Assembly: GCA_024734495.1 (NCBI GenBank) | Contig: JALMQS010000073.1 | Span: 1,754,674 to 1,818,673 of the forward strand | Reading direction: 5' to 3' | Length of the DNA: 64,000 bases | From: Forficula auricularia | Lineage: Eukaryota > Arthropoda > Insecta > Dermaptera > Forficulidae | In this document: piece by piece, positions 1 to 11,265 of the stretch | How positions within the stretch are numbered: position 1 is the stretch's first letter | How the letters are laid out: every line of letters starts with the position of its first letter | The notes under the pieces: generated by a model | Told to the model about the DNA's origin: nothing | The model's database searches: none | What the model saw: the letters and a program-made list of their open reading frames with translations, nothing else | Translations under genes and position numbers: made by a program

Positions 1-102
1 CAATTCATACGAAATTTGTTTTTATTAAAATTAATAATTTATTTTTTCTACTAAAATTTCCTCGGTATGTGGGGTGTTTAATGGGATAATAAAATTTCCA
101 AA

Positions 103-637
103 TTAAGGAGGTTCTTTCATGACAACCCACACAAAATGTTTTAGCCTCGTAACCACTCTATAAATATGAAAGGAACTAAAATTTTAGGTTATGTTTTTGT
201 AACGTGACTGTCCACTCACACTACGAAATCTCTATATGTATACACACACATACTACCGGATCGTTTCCAAGCCATTGTGCTTATATCCCTCCACTAAAAA
301 TAATAGCCCAAACATGTTTTTTTTTATTTTTTATCAAAACTACGTGGTAAATAATTTCAATTTTTTTTTAAGTTACTCCGAATATATTATTCTAACAAAT
401 ATTACTTTTTAATCAAGATGGTGAAGGTCCTTTCAATAAAAAAAAATAATAATGATCATATCCCCACCCTTTCCCTATCTACCCTTTGTTAAAAATGTCA
501 TTTTTAAATGCAATTATTTCTTGTTTGGTGTGGTAAATCATCTTCAAATTTTAACTGTATGTGTATTATGCTTTTAATGATTTATAATCCAAGTTTCAAA
601 GACTTCTTGAATTTTTGCATTTGTGAAACTACCTTAA
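103..637 (+). mobile_element. TTAA-target MITE, short class, copy 1
   Basis: Bounded by TTAA at 103-106 and 634-637, with terminal inverted repeats reading TTAAGGWRGTT from each end. Its body (about 530 bp) is closely similar to 2991-3512 and, inverted, to 44056-44576. It is non-coding. TTAA targets suit piggyBac or Kolobok transposases; which one mobilised it is not known. Confidence 0.8.
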
Positions 638-1220
638 AATGATTTAATTTTTTATTTTCATAAAAAATTTGGAATTCGATTTTTTTCCAATTTTTTAGGT
701 ACCTTGACCTTAAATCCAAAAAATTGAAAATCTCTCTCTCTATCTGCGTGTGTGTCTGTGATCAAATAAAATACACATTTTTTTGGCACTAGAACGAACT
801 GAACGATTGTGCGTTCTTGACTGGTGATAGAATGGAGAATCCGGACAGACAATTTTTTTTTATGACTACATTTTTAAAATTAACGTGGATTATGGGAATC
901 TAGAAATATCGATTATTAGATATTACATATGGGACCTGAATGAACTTTCTGCGACCTTTCGTTTTTTCCTGCCATCGTGGGTTTAGAAATCTGAATTGGG
1001 TTGCACACAATGAACGAATGAACATTTTCAAACCAAAACACAAACACTAAAGAAACTAAAAAATATTATATATACTACTTAAAAAATAATAATAATAATA
1101 ATAATAACTCCTACAGATATATTTATTTTTATTTGGAATTGTTTATTTCCAAAATGAAGCTGTTGAAGATTTTTATTTTTGTGATTAATTTTATTAAATT
1201 TTAATTCTTAGTTAAATCAA
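638..1220. other. AT-rich stretch, no gene recognised
   Basis: I see only an AAT trinucleotide run near 1086-1107 and a short CT/GT-rich tract near 731-757. Nothing suggests coding. Confidence 0.5.
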
Positions 1221-1387
1221 AATTAAATTAGGTTGGAGTTGGTGGTGTTTCACAAGGAGAAAAAAATTAAAATACAAAGATTTTTTTAAGTTTACACTCC
1301 TATACATTTCGAGCTCTTAGCTCATCGTCAGGAGAACGGCTGAGTTAACTTTAATTCAAATAAAACTCAATGTTGTCTAATTTCTGG

Positions 1388-1487
1388 NNNNNNNNNNNNN
1401 NNNNNNNNNNNNNNNNNNNNNNNNNNNNNNNNNNNNNNNNNNNNNNNNNNNNNNNNNNNNNNNNNNNNNNNNNNNNNNNNNNNNNNN
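1388..1487. other. Assembly gap of exactly 100 N
   Basis: One hundred consecutive N lie inside repetitive DNA. The round number suggests a scaffolding gap of unknown true size. Sequence right of it matches the right part of the hAT copy at 57297-58654, so the gap interrupts a repeat. Confidence 0.99.
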
Positions 1488-2337
1488 CCGTTCTTAAAAT
1501 TGTAGAATCAATAGAAGTATAAAAATAATAAATTATCAAAAAAATTGAAGAGTCAGTTTTGAAACAAAAACAAGGTTAAATTTTTCAAACTCAAAAATCA
1601 CATATAAAAACATTTAAATAATTTTTTTCTATTTTTTTCTAAAAGTATGTAAACAAATAAAAAATTAAAAAAATGAATTTGGACCATTTTTGAAGAAGTT
1701 ATGAGCGAAAAACCAAAATTAAATTGGTGATCAAAAAAATTTCAAAATTTACCATGAAGAGTTTTTTGATGGGTACTAAAAAATATCAAAAAATGAAGGA
1801 AATCAAAAATTAAAATTTTTCAAACCGTCCGATTTGGCATGGAATGCCCCATATGTAAATGACAGATGAATTTAATGACATCTCAATATTCTTAAATATG
1901 GTTAAACTAAATGAAAACGTTGAGCTCATAGGTAAATTTGGCCCAAACAGACAGACAGACAAAATTACAAGTTAAATCAAGCCGTGTAAATATTTTTTAT
2001 AAGTCTAGGTTTACAATTTTTATACTATAGCAAATATACTTATTTTTGAAGAAATATGTTATTAGTGACAATCTAATAAAGCATATTTTGTTCATTAAAA
2101 AACGTTAAAAAATATACATATATAAATGTTATGTTAAGTTCTGCTTTTTAATTTATTTATGAATTATTTATCTTTACATTTGAGAGTTTTTGTATGAGTA
2201 ATTAATAGTATGTTACCTAATGGTGGGGATGGGAGGGTACTGGCCGCGAAAATATTTTACTATTTTAAGGGGGCCACGAATATACTTTCGGATTTTAAGG
2301 GGGCCGTTACTAATAAAAGGTTAAGAACCACTGGTCT
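1488..2337 (+). mobile_element. hAT-like remains, composite of two related copies
   Basis: Bases 1488-1850 match 58017-58398 (right part of the hAT at 57297). Bases from about 1850 match 30735-31190. The right end reads GGTTAAGAACCACTG, a hAT-type CAGTGGTTCTTAACC terminus. The left end is lost in or before the N gap. There is no transposase frame. Confidence 0.6.
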
Positions 2338-2990
2338 AAGACACTATGCTGTTTGCTATCCATCAGCCATTTCATTTCATTAGGCTTAATTTAAATGGAG
2401 AGACCTAAGAAGATACCTTGAAGTACCTGCAAAATAGACTGTCGAGAATTCCCCCAAATCATCCTTTTATAATAGCTCTTGATTCCCCAAATCCCAACAC
2501 TTATTCGCAGCACATAAATAATGGTCAACATTAATGTAATTGATTTTTTTTTAAATATAAGAATATTTTTAGGAAGAAAAAATAAAAACCTCCCCGTCCT
2601 TGAAATAAAGGGGTAGAAGGACTATTTCGATTTTGGTCAAAAGCATAGCATATTGTCGATGGCTTGTTGATTTCTAGCTCAAATTTCAAATTTCGTTGGT
2701 CTGTGATTTATTTAATGATGCTGCGATAGAGAAGATACATACAGTAGCATATACCAACCATTTTCGCTCTTTCAAATTAATCATTTTACAATGTTTTAAT
2801 CAAGATAAAATAAATACAAAGCACAGATATAGTAATGCATGTTGAGCATGGTGATTTAAAAAATAAAAAATATATTTTCAAGTGTTTCTGAGAAAAAAAA
2901 TTAAAAGTAAAAACTACCCTAACTTCAATTGCTCAATTTTGATATAACTACATATGATGAAAAAAAATACGAGCCCATAGAACATATGTA

Positions 2991-3512
2991 TTAAGGAGGT
3001 TCTTTTTCAACAATCCACAAAAAGTTTTAGCCTCGTAACCACTCTATAAATATGAACGGTGTTAAAATTTTAGGTTATGTTTTTTAACGTGACTGTACTT
3101 TTTACACTACTATATTCTATTTATGAATGGATCGTTTCCAAGCCATTGATATTTTATCCCCTCCACTAAAAATAATCGCCCAAATATGTTTTTTTTTATT
3201 TTTTATCAAAACTACATGGGTAAATAATTTCAATTTTTTTTAAGTTACTCCGAATATATTATTCTAACAAATATTAGTTTTTCATCAAGATGGTGAAAGT
3301 CTTTCAATGAAAAAAATAAAATAATGATCATTTTCCCACCCTTTCCCAATCTACCATATGTAAAACATTTCATTTTTAATCGCAATTATTTCATGTTTGG
3401 TGTGGTAAATCGTATTCAAATTTTAACAGTGTGTGTATTATGCTTTTAATGACTTATATTCCAAGTTTCGAAGACTTCTTGAATTTTTGCATTTGTGAAA
3501 GAACTACCTTAC
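2991..3512 (+). mobile_element. TTAA-target MITE, short class, copy 2
   Basis: The left end is TTAAGGAGGTTCTTT and the right end GAAAGAACTACCTTAC, the last base of the second TTAA being altered. The body parallels 103-637 almost base for base, including the GTTTTAGCCTCGTAACCACT segment near the left end. Confidence 0.8.
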
Positions 3513-3544
3513 GCACAACGATTTTTAAAAAAATTTTTGAGAAA

Positions 3545-3900
3545 AAATAATTAGAACCACTACAACATTCCAAGTAAAGGGATAAAATGGGTATATATTT
3601 GGACTAAAAGCTTTCCATTACGTCAAGGGCTAATAACTAGCTTGAGTTGTTCTCTGAAATATTGCTGAGCTATAGCAGCACACACACACACACGGACCAT
3701 TGGATTTTTCGAGCTCATTTTGGCTCTGACCCCCACGAAACCCGTTTTATTTTTCTAGTTTTTTTTCAAGGTCATTGTATAAAATCACTCTCAGTTGTCC
3801 GAGTGAAATCAAGTTTTATAATGTTGAAGATAGAAGACTTTGAAAATTGTACCCCCGTCAAGTGAATGCAATAATTTACTTGCATTCTGCGAGCAGATAG
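3545..3900 (+). repeat. Dispersed repeat with CA tract
   Basis: This segment contains a (CA)n tract at about 3679-3692 and the phrase GGCTCTGACCCCCACGAAAC. Related sequence recurs at 2575-2770, 20075-20180, 20690-20830 and 21130-21420. No coding capacity or termini were identified. Confidence 0.55.
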
Positions 3901-4269
3901 ATGTGTATATTAAGTGAAAACATTAGTAACTTTAAATTCATTATTATTATCATTTCCCTCCATAATTTTTATTAATTTGAAAGTTTATAATAGGAAAATA
4001 AGGACAAGTTTTTTTTTAAATTTAAATTCATTGCACGTTCCATGAGGGCCGATCTAAAAATCCCGTTTTAACTATTTCAAAGATTTTTCGATACTTTTGT
4101 ATTTTGTATCGAAAACTTTATTTTCCAGAGAACCTAACTTTAATTCATGTCATGTGTCATTCATTTTTTTGGCTACCTAATCTATCAAATAATTTTGAAC
4201 AGAGTCGCCTCTGACGTGAGGGTTGCAAGCGAGGGGTGATCCGCGATTGGAAGTAGGTGTACACCTCTT

Positions 4270-4372
4270 TTGAAATATTTCGAAGTACTTGAAAATATTT
4301 GGAATTACTTGGAAATATTTGGAATTACTTGGAAATATTTGAAAGTACTTGGAGATATTTGGAAGTACAAGT
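4270..4372 (+). repeat. About 20-bp minisatellite
   Basis: Roughly five tandem units of the type TACTTGGAAATATTTGGAAT occur. They create a spurious open frame rich in W, K, L and Y. Confidence 0.85.
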
Positions 4373-4667
4373 TGAAGTGGGTGTACAGCATATTAGGTCG
4401 CGGTTCACCCCTCGGTTGCAAGGTTATGACCAGCACAAAGGGGCCTGAATATAGGAGGCGCCATTCCAGAGAAAATATAATAGTAAATTTTATACAACAT
4501 ATAAATTTTATTTTTATTTTTGCCTGGTCTAAAATATTTAAAGTTCTAATGATTTTACGATACATAATACCAGTGGCGCAACCCGGATTTTGTCCTGAGG
4601 GGGTTAATACACACACACACCACATATATATCTTCATTTTTAACCGACTTCAAAAAAAGGAGGAGGT

Positions 4668-4935
4668 TCTCTATTCGACTGAATTTTTTTTTGACCTTCC
4701 GCCAGTTTATTTACAAAATTTTTTAAATGAAATTTTCAAATATTACATCCTCTACAACTTTTCTTCTAATTATTGACATTTTCGTTTAAAAATTTTTGAA
4801 AATAAATACACAGAAATAAGGCGGAAGGTCAAAAATGAAGATTCTAGACATTTGAACCAACCTAACCAACATCAGTAAACTCTCGTTGACATAAGAGGTA
4901 TTCGGCGATACGCGTTTTTACTGCAATATATATAT
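4668..4935 (+). repeat. Copy of the foldback (palindromic) repeat
   Basis: It carries the inverted pair GACCTTCCGCC (about 4693) and GGCGGAAGGTC (about 4820), then AACCAACATCAGTAAACTC and a CGCGTTTTTACTGCAATATA end. All are also present at 59170-61500. Confidence 0.7.
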
Positions 4936-5747
4936 CAGTGGCGGTTGGTGACTTTTCAACCAAGGGATGCTATACAAAAAAGTACCTTTCATTTTTTTGA
5001 AATTTTATTTTGATCTTCGCTTTTTTTTGCAAATTTTGCAAATTTTACTTTAGATTTTTAAAAATATTATTTGGGACCTTCGCCACAACGTATACTGTTT
5101 TGGGTGAGTGAGAGTAGGAGTCAGAAATTAAATCTTGTGACTTCCAATCCACAGTCACTGAAATGTAAATCGACCTTTTCCACAATGAATCATCCTGTCC
5201 TATAAGAAAATTTTCAATTTCTCCTAAATCTATTGCTATAAGCAAGCTATGACTTATCTATAGGACTGTTAGTTATTTCCGATCTTATATAATGAGAGTT
5301 CTTAGAAATGGATTAGTTCAGAAATTCTCGAATCATCTTTATTTATTCCCTTTTTCTATTATTTCTATTTTAATAGTTTCTCATCAAGAACAATTTTTAT
5401 TGGACTAAAACTCGTCACGACTTGTCTTTGACATGCTTGAACTGGAAGAAATACCAGGCAGGAATTCAAACCTTCTATCAGGACCCTTTTGGGAAAAATC
5501 ATTCATTTCAATGACCCTTGAAGCTATGCAACAATTTTATTTCATGTCGAGAACCAATATACATACTTTTCAAAACCAAAAATGTTTTTTTTAAAGAAAT
5601 ATTTGAAATAACAGATAATAATTTGAAAATTTAAAAATCATCCTGAAATTTTGAAATCAACCTTAGTTTATATTTATGAAAATACTCTAAATTTTGAAAT
5701 TTTAGGGATGCGCCGCATCCACAGCATCCATGGGCTGCACGCCTCTG
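4936..5747 (+). mobile_element. hAT MITE nested in another repeat
   Basis: It starts CAGTGGCGGTTGGTGAC and ends GCACGCCTCTG. The flanks ATATATAT and ATATATAA form an 8-bp duplication with one mismatch. The body is homologous to 50822-52566 (inverted) and partly to 41294-41859, with GGATGC near both ends in all copies. Non-coding. Confidence 0.82.
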
Positions 5748-5955
5748 ATATATAAATTTTCGTAAAACGTCAAAAAAAATATTTTGACAATTTCAAAGTT
5801 AAATAATTTATATTTCATTATTCGTGTCCATGATTAATAATTAAAGGAATCGTGAATCATAGGGAGTTGTGAATTGTGATAGAAAAAGAATACTGTCTTG
5901 AAATGTTTTTTCTCGTAGTAAAAAATCCTGACAAATAAGTTTAATAAATGAGCCA

Positions 5956-5985
5956 CTGAAGAAGTTGCAAATCAGCAACGAAACG
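5956..5985 (+). other. Hammerhead-like core motif
   Basis: CTGAAGA-A-GTTGC-loop-GCAAC-GAAAC. Stem II is a perfect 5-bp pair. See the finding on the CTGANGA motif. Confidence 0.5.
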
Positions 5986-6294
5986 TATGGCATACTTAAT
6001 CAAAACTTGCATTTAATTTAATTTAAAGTCTTGTCCCAACTCATACGATTCCTTTAATAATTAAATAATTTAATTTAATATTATATTTTAAAGTCTTGTT
6101 TTTAAATTATTAAACTTCGGAAATTCTCAAAACTTTATTTTTGGCATTTTATGAAAATGTTGTCATTGTAATTTATAGTCAAAATATTGATTAAAATTTA
6201 CCAAATATTTTTTTCAATTGTTAATTTTTTTCTTGTCCTGGGGGGTGGGCTCTTCAGCGTAGCGCCCCTAGGCTGCGCCAATGCATAATACATT

Positions 6295-6664
6295 CAGTGG
6301 CGTAACAAAAGGATGGCAGGACGGGCAAAATTTCACGGGCCCTAGAATGGCCCCCGCCTGAGAGGCCGCGAGCACACTAGGACCCTAACATTTATTATTA
6401 CAAAATTTTATAAATTTTATTAATTTTTATTCAATTAATTTAAATCACTTAGTAAGTAAAGTACAGATACAAATTAATTATTTCAATCCAATATTAAATG
6501 TTACTAGAAAATAAACGAAAAATGCATAGAATAATTATAATACAGCGTTTGTACGTACTTTACCTAGTGATTTATTAAAAAGAACCAACAGCGTTGGTTT
6601 AGCTTCTTACATTGAGGGCGGGCCCCATCCGATACGGGCTTCAAAGGTATAGTTGAAGCCATTG
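6295..6664 (+). mobile_element. Small hAT MITE, 370 bp
   Basis: The termini CAGTGGCGTAAC and (inverted) CAATGGCTTCAAC are flanked by a perfect 8-bp duplication AATACATT (6287-6294 and 6665-6672). Its left duplication overlaps the right duplication of the hAT at 4571-6283, so it landed directly beside that element. Confidence 0.88.
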
Positions 6665-6805
6665 AATACATTATTTATTTTATAATTACATTGTTATTGT
6701 AAATACACCGGAAAATAATTTTATCAAGGAGCAGGCCTTATCCAGTGTGGGGAGCGAAGAAATAATTGTATTTTAGACAAATTAACTTTAAACATTAGTT
6801 TTATT

Positions 6806-6868
6806 TTATTTCTTAAAGCAATTGAACCGCGAAAGTTAAATAATATAATCAATAATTTCTTATGTTAA
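6806..6868 (+). repeat. Left arm of a 63-bp inverted repeat, 3 kb from its partner
   Basis: The segment contains CAATTGAACCGCGAAAGTTA and pairs with about 9786-9850 on the other strand with very few differences. The arms enclose the piggyBac, LINE and SINE remains. Confidence 0.75.
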
Positions 6869-7067
6869 TTCTACATATTTAGAAATTATTTCATTATTTT
6901 TTGAAAAGAAAAATTGAATTAACACTAGGATGCATGAGTGTCACGGTATACATATTTACATGACATGGGTGAAATATACCCATTATGAGAAAACACAATA
7001 AATATTATTTATAAACCATATTTATTTGACCATTTTAACATTTTGTTATTAATATAACTTAAACTAA

Positions 7068-7388
7068 TTAATTTACAACGTTAATACAATTATTACATTT
7101 ATATACAGTGTGTTCCTTACATATTGGTTTATTACAAGAAATACATTGTCTGTCACATTTTCTATCTTTTTTTGTTGGACACATATAACAGCGTGCTTTT
7201 ATATTGAATCTTATATTAACAGTTTGATCTTGAATATTTTCTCTGTTTATAAATTTTTTAATATTCTCCAAAACAAGCTTTTGGAGATGCTTATTTTTTT
7301 CCTCGAAACGCAAGCAACTGTTCATCAATAGTAACATTTTCTTTCGGCACCATGACAAGTTTTGCACTGAGTTATAAATAAATTCCAA
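7068..7388 (-). pseudogene. piggyBac transposase, C-terminal cysteine-rich domain
   Basis: A 106-codon frame ends with a zinc-binding cysteine-rich domain. The pattern is C-YM-C...C-D-R-Q-C-x2-C...C-K-E-H...C-x2-C over the last 40 residues, which in piggyBac proteins binds the terminal repeats and carries nuclear targeting. The preceding helix (EEKNKHLQKLVLENIKKF) resembles the segment just before it in the family. It is cut off from the rest of the transposase by the internal deletion (7390-7764 has stops in all frames that I read). Confidence 0.85.
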
Positions 7389-7764
7389 ATATAAGAGATA
7401 GGGGCTAATTTATGTTTTTAATCTCTCAGATCGCGTCCTTTTATCATCGAACCTCAAAAATCTTCAAATCTTTTCTTAGACATACAAGCAGAATATATAG
7501 GATTTGATAATGTGTCTAAGAATAGTTCTCATATAGGTACATCCCAACTTTTATCAATACCAAAGAATGCATTTATCTCGTCTTTCTCAATAGGTTACCA
7601 TATTTTATTTTTCTCGGAGCATACACGCCTAGCTTCTCGATTAGTACAAATGACGATTTCTCTCTACACTATTTAGAGTTATAAATTTTTTCCAAGCAGA
7701 CACGTGAGTAAATATTTCTCATTTTTTAGTAGGTCCGGGTGTAAAACGTATTATATCATATGAT

Positions 7765-8082
7765 TTAATTTACTTGCGCTCCTTTTAGGTGTCTTGACCA
7801 TTTCTTTCCACTTGGGGAAGTCAAAAAACCATCGATTGTCTCCATATCCATATTATTCACACTCTCACTGCTACTACTATCACTATCAATTGCATTTCCT
7901 GGCAATGAATTATAATTTGGGTCTATATCTTCATCGAGAGCTGCATCTTCAACATAATCAGAATCTTCACTTGATTCTGATCCAACATACGAAGTTTCGT
8001 CGAGCCATTGCAGCACAGTTTCTTCAAAATCAGGATCGATATATTTGACAGATTTCCTTTTCCTACCACTTGTCGATGCCAT
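7765..8082 (-). pseudogene. piggyBac transposase, N-terminal acidic region
   Basis: A 105-codon frame begins MASTSGRKRKS and is highly acidic and Ser-rich (repeated SSEDSDYVED-type runs). It reads into KKWSRHLKG before stopping. PiggyBac-family transposases begin with such a disordered acidic tail ahead of the catalytic domain. Assignment rests on the paired C-terminal piece and on TTAA ends; alone this region is weakly diagnostic. Confidence 0.75.
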
Positions 8083-8488
8083 TTCTACAAAGAAGCTGCA
8101 TGTAAAGCTAATATAAATATAATATAGAATAGAAACCTACCGAATTACAAATATTTTCTACGATTGAAAACACAACCACAAAACACAAAAAGCTTCGGCA
8201 GATTATAACTAACTAACATAGTAAAGGACACAAATTCAAGAATGAAAGTGGAAAATCACTAATAATTAGTATACCAACCAAAATTAAATGAATAAACCAA
8301 ATTTTAAACTAGAGAAGGTGAATTTGAATGTCACAAATTAGTTAGGGTACAAAATACCCATGTCATGTACATAATGATAAAAATAATATATGAAATATTT
8401 AAATAACAATAAATTTACGGTACGCGTTAACACCTTCTATTTAATTCTGCTAACCAATAAGAGGAATTCATTTAATAATAATACTGTA

Positions 8489-9040
8489 GACATTGTCTGG
8501 ATTCCTGCACACCAGGGAATCATAGGCAACACAATCGCTGATTATAGGGCCAAAGCAAGCCAGTAAACTCCTACAGCACGAAATGAAAAATCATATGGTC
8601 TGACTTCCTGGTAGTCCAAAATGTAAATCATTGAAATTATGGCAAAAACGTGGGAAAGGATACCAAAGGTCGACATTTATTAAGATTAAACCTACGGTAT
8701 CCCATTACCATGGTTTAAAACAGTTAACATTCCACGCAAAGCTGCTACATCAATTTCAAGAACGAGAACTCGGCACTCATCAACTGGGATTACATCTGTG
8801 TCGAATTTGGAGTGGGTGGAGTCCCATTTGTTCAGTAGGTGTGAATCCCTGCCAGTGAGGGCTCAATCACGTGCCGCTTGAATTGAGCTAAACAAAAGTG
8901 GACACATCATATACTTTGTGAAATGAACAGAAAGTGTAAAATCTCCCAATAATGTCAGTGATTATCTCTCGTCCTTGTGAGTGCAGTGAAAAAGCTGTGA
9001 TGACTCTTCAGAGATTTGTGCTAAGGCGCTAGTGTAGAAT
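8489..9040 (+). pseudogene. LINE remnant: RNase H domain and C-terminus
   Basis: Reading VWIPAHQGIIGNTIADYRAK at about 8496-8555 gives the His-containing RNase H motif of Jockey/I/R1-type non-LTR elements (usual form WIPSHxGIxGNExADxxAK). Further on, RKAATSISRTRTRHSSTG near 8735-8790 matches the region that precedes the terminal cysteine motif. Several stops and frame changes are present. 5' truncated and dead. Confidence 0.7.
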
Positions 9041-9126
9041 CTTTGAAATTGCTAAAATAATACAAAGAATGTGATTGGCTAAATGGTTCAGACCAAAAGC
9101 CAGGAAGGGGAAAACACCTTCTCCTT

Positions 9127-9153
9127 TAAAAAAAAAAAAAAAAAAAAAAAAAA
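9127..9153. repeat. Poly(A) run
   Basis: About 26 consecutive A, just after the LINE remnant and possibly its tail. Confidence 0.7.
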
Positions 9154-9280
9154 CCAATGGAGGAATACATGACATCTCGATTACGCATTCTCTTACACGG
9201 TTAACAAACGATTTTACATAGAACTTATTAGAACGTGGGCAAATGCACCTGTTGCGATCCAGGTTAAGAGAACTTTCCTG

Positions 9281-9352
9281 TGGGACACCTCGTGGCCTAG
9301 TGGCGCGCACCTCCGGCTATAGGCAGAGATCCGTGGGTTCGAGAACCTGGCA
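9281..9352 (+). repeat. tRNA-derived SINE head
   Basis: It carries an A-box-like TGGCCTAGTGG and a B-box-like GGTTCGAGAAC at tRNA spacing. The ends do not form an acceptor stem, so this is a SINE or tRNA relic and not a working tRNA gene. Confidence 0.6.
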
Positions 9353-9785
9353 GAATAGTTCAATTCATTTATCCTTCATCGAAATATAATTTTCTAATGT
9401 GAACGAACACAAGAAAAAAACATCAGGGGATATTCTCTCTGGATAGTGGATTGCCATGAGAACTTGCTTGGGTATTTGCGTGATATTAATCTTTTTAATC
9501 ATGTCTAAAAAATATCTCTTCTACTTCTTTGATTTTACTAATTTATTCTATTATATATTTATTAAAAAGCCCTTGCACAACTTTTGTTGTTATTTTAATA
9601 GTTTATTTTTGATGTTGTCTTATATGGTTTTATTTTATTGTTATTTTATAAAATTTATCTTGTTATTTTATTTGTCCTTAGACTGTGATACTATTTTTTA
9701 AGACGTTTCTAGGTTGTCCTGTAGGTATTTGAGGCGATAAAAACCCTTATCGTTGATGCGCCCTAAAACACCTATATAATAGTAA
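9353..9785. other. AT-rich stretch, no gene recognised
   Basis: It holds a T-rich open frame of about 80 codons (hydrophobic F/Y/L) that looks like composition and not a gene. Confidence 0.5.
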
Positions 9786-9850
9786 TTAACATAAGAAATT
9801 ATTGATTATATTATTTAACTTTCGCGGTTCAATTGGTTTAAGAAATAATT
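9786..9850 (-). repeat. Right arm of 63-bp inverted repeat
   Basis: Reverse complement of 6806-6868, including TAACTTTCGCGGTTCAATTG. Confidence 0.75.
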
Positions 9851-9864
9851 GTATTTTTTTGCAA

Positions 9865-10245
9865 CGAAATTTTCTCTGGAAAGAGACGGACTGGTAGAAC
9901 TTTAACTGAATGTAATGGAAGGCAGCCCAGGGGTAGTGAGGAAAGAAAAAATTAACACATGATCAAATAAGGTGTAATTTATTAGAATCCTTCCTCTTTT
10001 CCTTTCAAACCGACGTTTTCGGAGGATTTTTCCCTCCATCTTCAGGGTCTATATACCAATATTACAAAATTATAAAAAACGGGATTGGTCATCATTCATT
10101 TCAACAATAAAAATAACACAATTATAAATACAATGTAAGCAGCCAGATTATCAATAGAAAAAATATATGATTCACTCACTTCAAAGGGTCAATGAATGAA
10201 ACAAATAAAATGTTTCCTTCTTCTCTCTAATTGCGCTATTTATAA
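9865..10245 (-). mobile_element. Penelope-like or related palindromic repeat, third family
   Basis: It contains AACCGACGTTTTC and a CTGAAGA-T-GGAGG-loop-CCTCC-GAAA motif on the minus strand (10014-10046). Sequence GGCAGCCCAGGGGTAGTGAG is shared (inverted) with 10430-10620 and 62829-63095. Confidence 0.55.
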
Positions 10246-10249
10246 TATT

Positions 10250-10385
10250 ATCATCATCATCATAAATCACCCCTTTTTTTGTCCACTGCTGAAAATAAGC
10301 CTCCTCCAAATGTCTTCAGTTTTCTCGGTTTTTAGCAGTTTTTAACCAGTTTGTTGAAATTCTTTTTTTATCATCCGTCTAGTAT
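10250..10385 (-). pseudogene. LINE 3' end with GAT-repeat tail
   Basis: Read on the minus strand it gives RISTNWLKTAKNREN, one stop, then RHLEEAYFQQWTKKG. This is the W-x2-A-x2-R...EAY-x-Q-x-W pattern ending the reverse-transcriptase protein of a LINE group. A (GAT)n tail (ATCATCATCATC on +) follows. Confidence 0.6.
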
Positions 10386-10429
10386 TATTTATGCAGTCAT
10401 ATAATCAGTGACGTACCTAGAACACATTT

Positions 10430-10625
10430 GCCGCAGGGGTAGTAAGGAAAGAAAAAATTAAGCACATATCCAAATAAGGTGTGAATTTATTGGAATTCTT
10501 CCTCCTTTCCTTTCAAACCGACGTTAAGAAAAGGAGGAAGGATTCCAATAAATTACACTTTATTTGATATGTGTTAATTTTTCTCTCTCACTGCCCCAGG
10601 GCTGCCTTCCATTACTTTAAATTGA
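10430..10625. repeat. Palindromic repeat, third family, copy 2
   Basis: The two halves around about 10525 are inverted copies (AAGGAGGAAGGATTCC versus GGAATTCTTCCTCCTT). They share the flank GGGGTAGT...GAAAGAAAAAATTAA with 9930-9960. Confidence 0.7.
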
Positions 10626-10914
10626 TTATTTTAGATATTAGATTTTGTATCAAATCATGTAATATTTTTTTTTTTTTTGTAATTTAAATGGTCTAAATTG
10701 AACATTAAAGGGGCTAGATGGCCCTTTATATACATTAGAATAACTGGTGAAGGAGCTCATACTCACGTTTGCCCAGGCCCGAAATTTCTCTGGGCGGGCC
10801 GCCAGTACTCACATTAGTCGTGATTAATCTGTTATGTTTCAATAGTCCATAAATATCTTATTTATCTTCAATATTCTATGTATAGTTCCGGTGTCAATTG
10901 TTTGATTATATCTT

Positions 10915-11165
10915 TTGATCTATATCGTTAGTTTCCTTACCTTGACACGGCTCATTTGTGAGCAGGTGTCAAACTGAGACTCCAGTGATTTATTTTGCAG
11001 GGCAGCAGCAGCAGTTTCACGCATTCGCGTTTGGTCAACGACCATTCCTCGCAGGTCACTTTGGCAATCCTCTCGATCCTCTGCAACGCTGCTGCAGCTG
11101 ATCCTCTGAGCCTTCCGCATGCTTCCATCATGTATTGCTCAAAGTACAGTATTAAGAACAATAAC
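10915..11165 (-). pseudogene. Possible LINE reverse-transcriptase remnant
   Basis: The minus frame GSAAAALQRIERIAK resembles the LDxLQRxQ-type helix found after the RT domain in several LINE clades. The fragment is short and frame-shifted; the assignment is tentative. Confidence 0.3.
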
Positions 11166-11265
11166 GAGTAATCTCAAGTTATAAAATAAATAAATAAATA
11201 GGGTGTGTGTGTAGGTATATATATATACTATAAAAGTTAAATTCAAAAGCTCATTTAATTTAGTT

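Larger units (their letters stand above)
4571..6283 (+). mobile_element. hAT element with nested insertions
   Basis: The termini CAGTGGCGCAACC and (inverted) CATTGGCGCAGCC are flanked by a perfect 8-bp target duplication CATAATAC (4563-4570 and 6284-6291), the hAT signature. Inside lie a copy of the foldback repeat (about 4668-4935), a second hAT (4936-5747) and a CTGAAGA motif segment (5956-5985). No transposase is visible, so the copy is non-autonomous. Confidence 0.85.
6919..8430 (-). mobile_element. Internally deleted piggyBac element
   Basis: It is bounded by TTAA (6919-6922 and 8427-8430). A 25-bp subterminal inverted repeat containing TACATGACATGGGT lies at about 6957-6981 and 8345-8369. 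It encodes, on the minus strand, only the N-terminal acidic tail and the C-terminal cysteine-rich region of a piggyBac transposase. The central RNase H-like catalytic domain with its Asp residues is missing, so it is not autonomous. Confidence 0.85.

Noticed and set aside
4270..4776. 168-codon open frame on +
   Set aside because: Its first third is a 20-bp minisatellite and the rest crosses a hAT terminus; no protein family is suggested.
7110..7331. 73-codon + frame
   Set aside because: Opposite-strand shadow of the piggyBac cysteine-rich frame.
9281..9352. Possible true tRNA gene
   Set aside because: No acceptor-stem pairing; best read as a SINE head.
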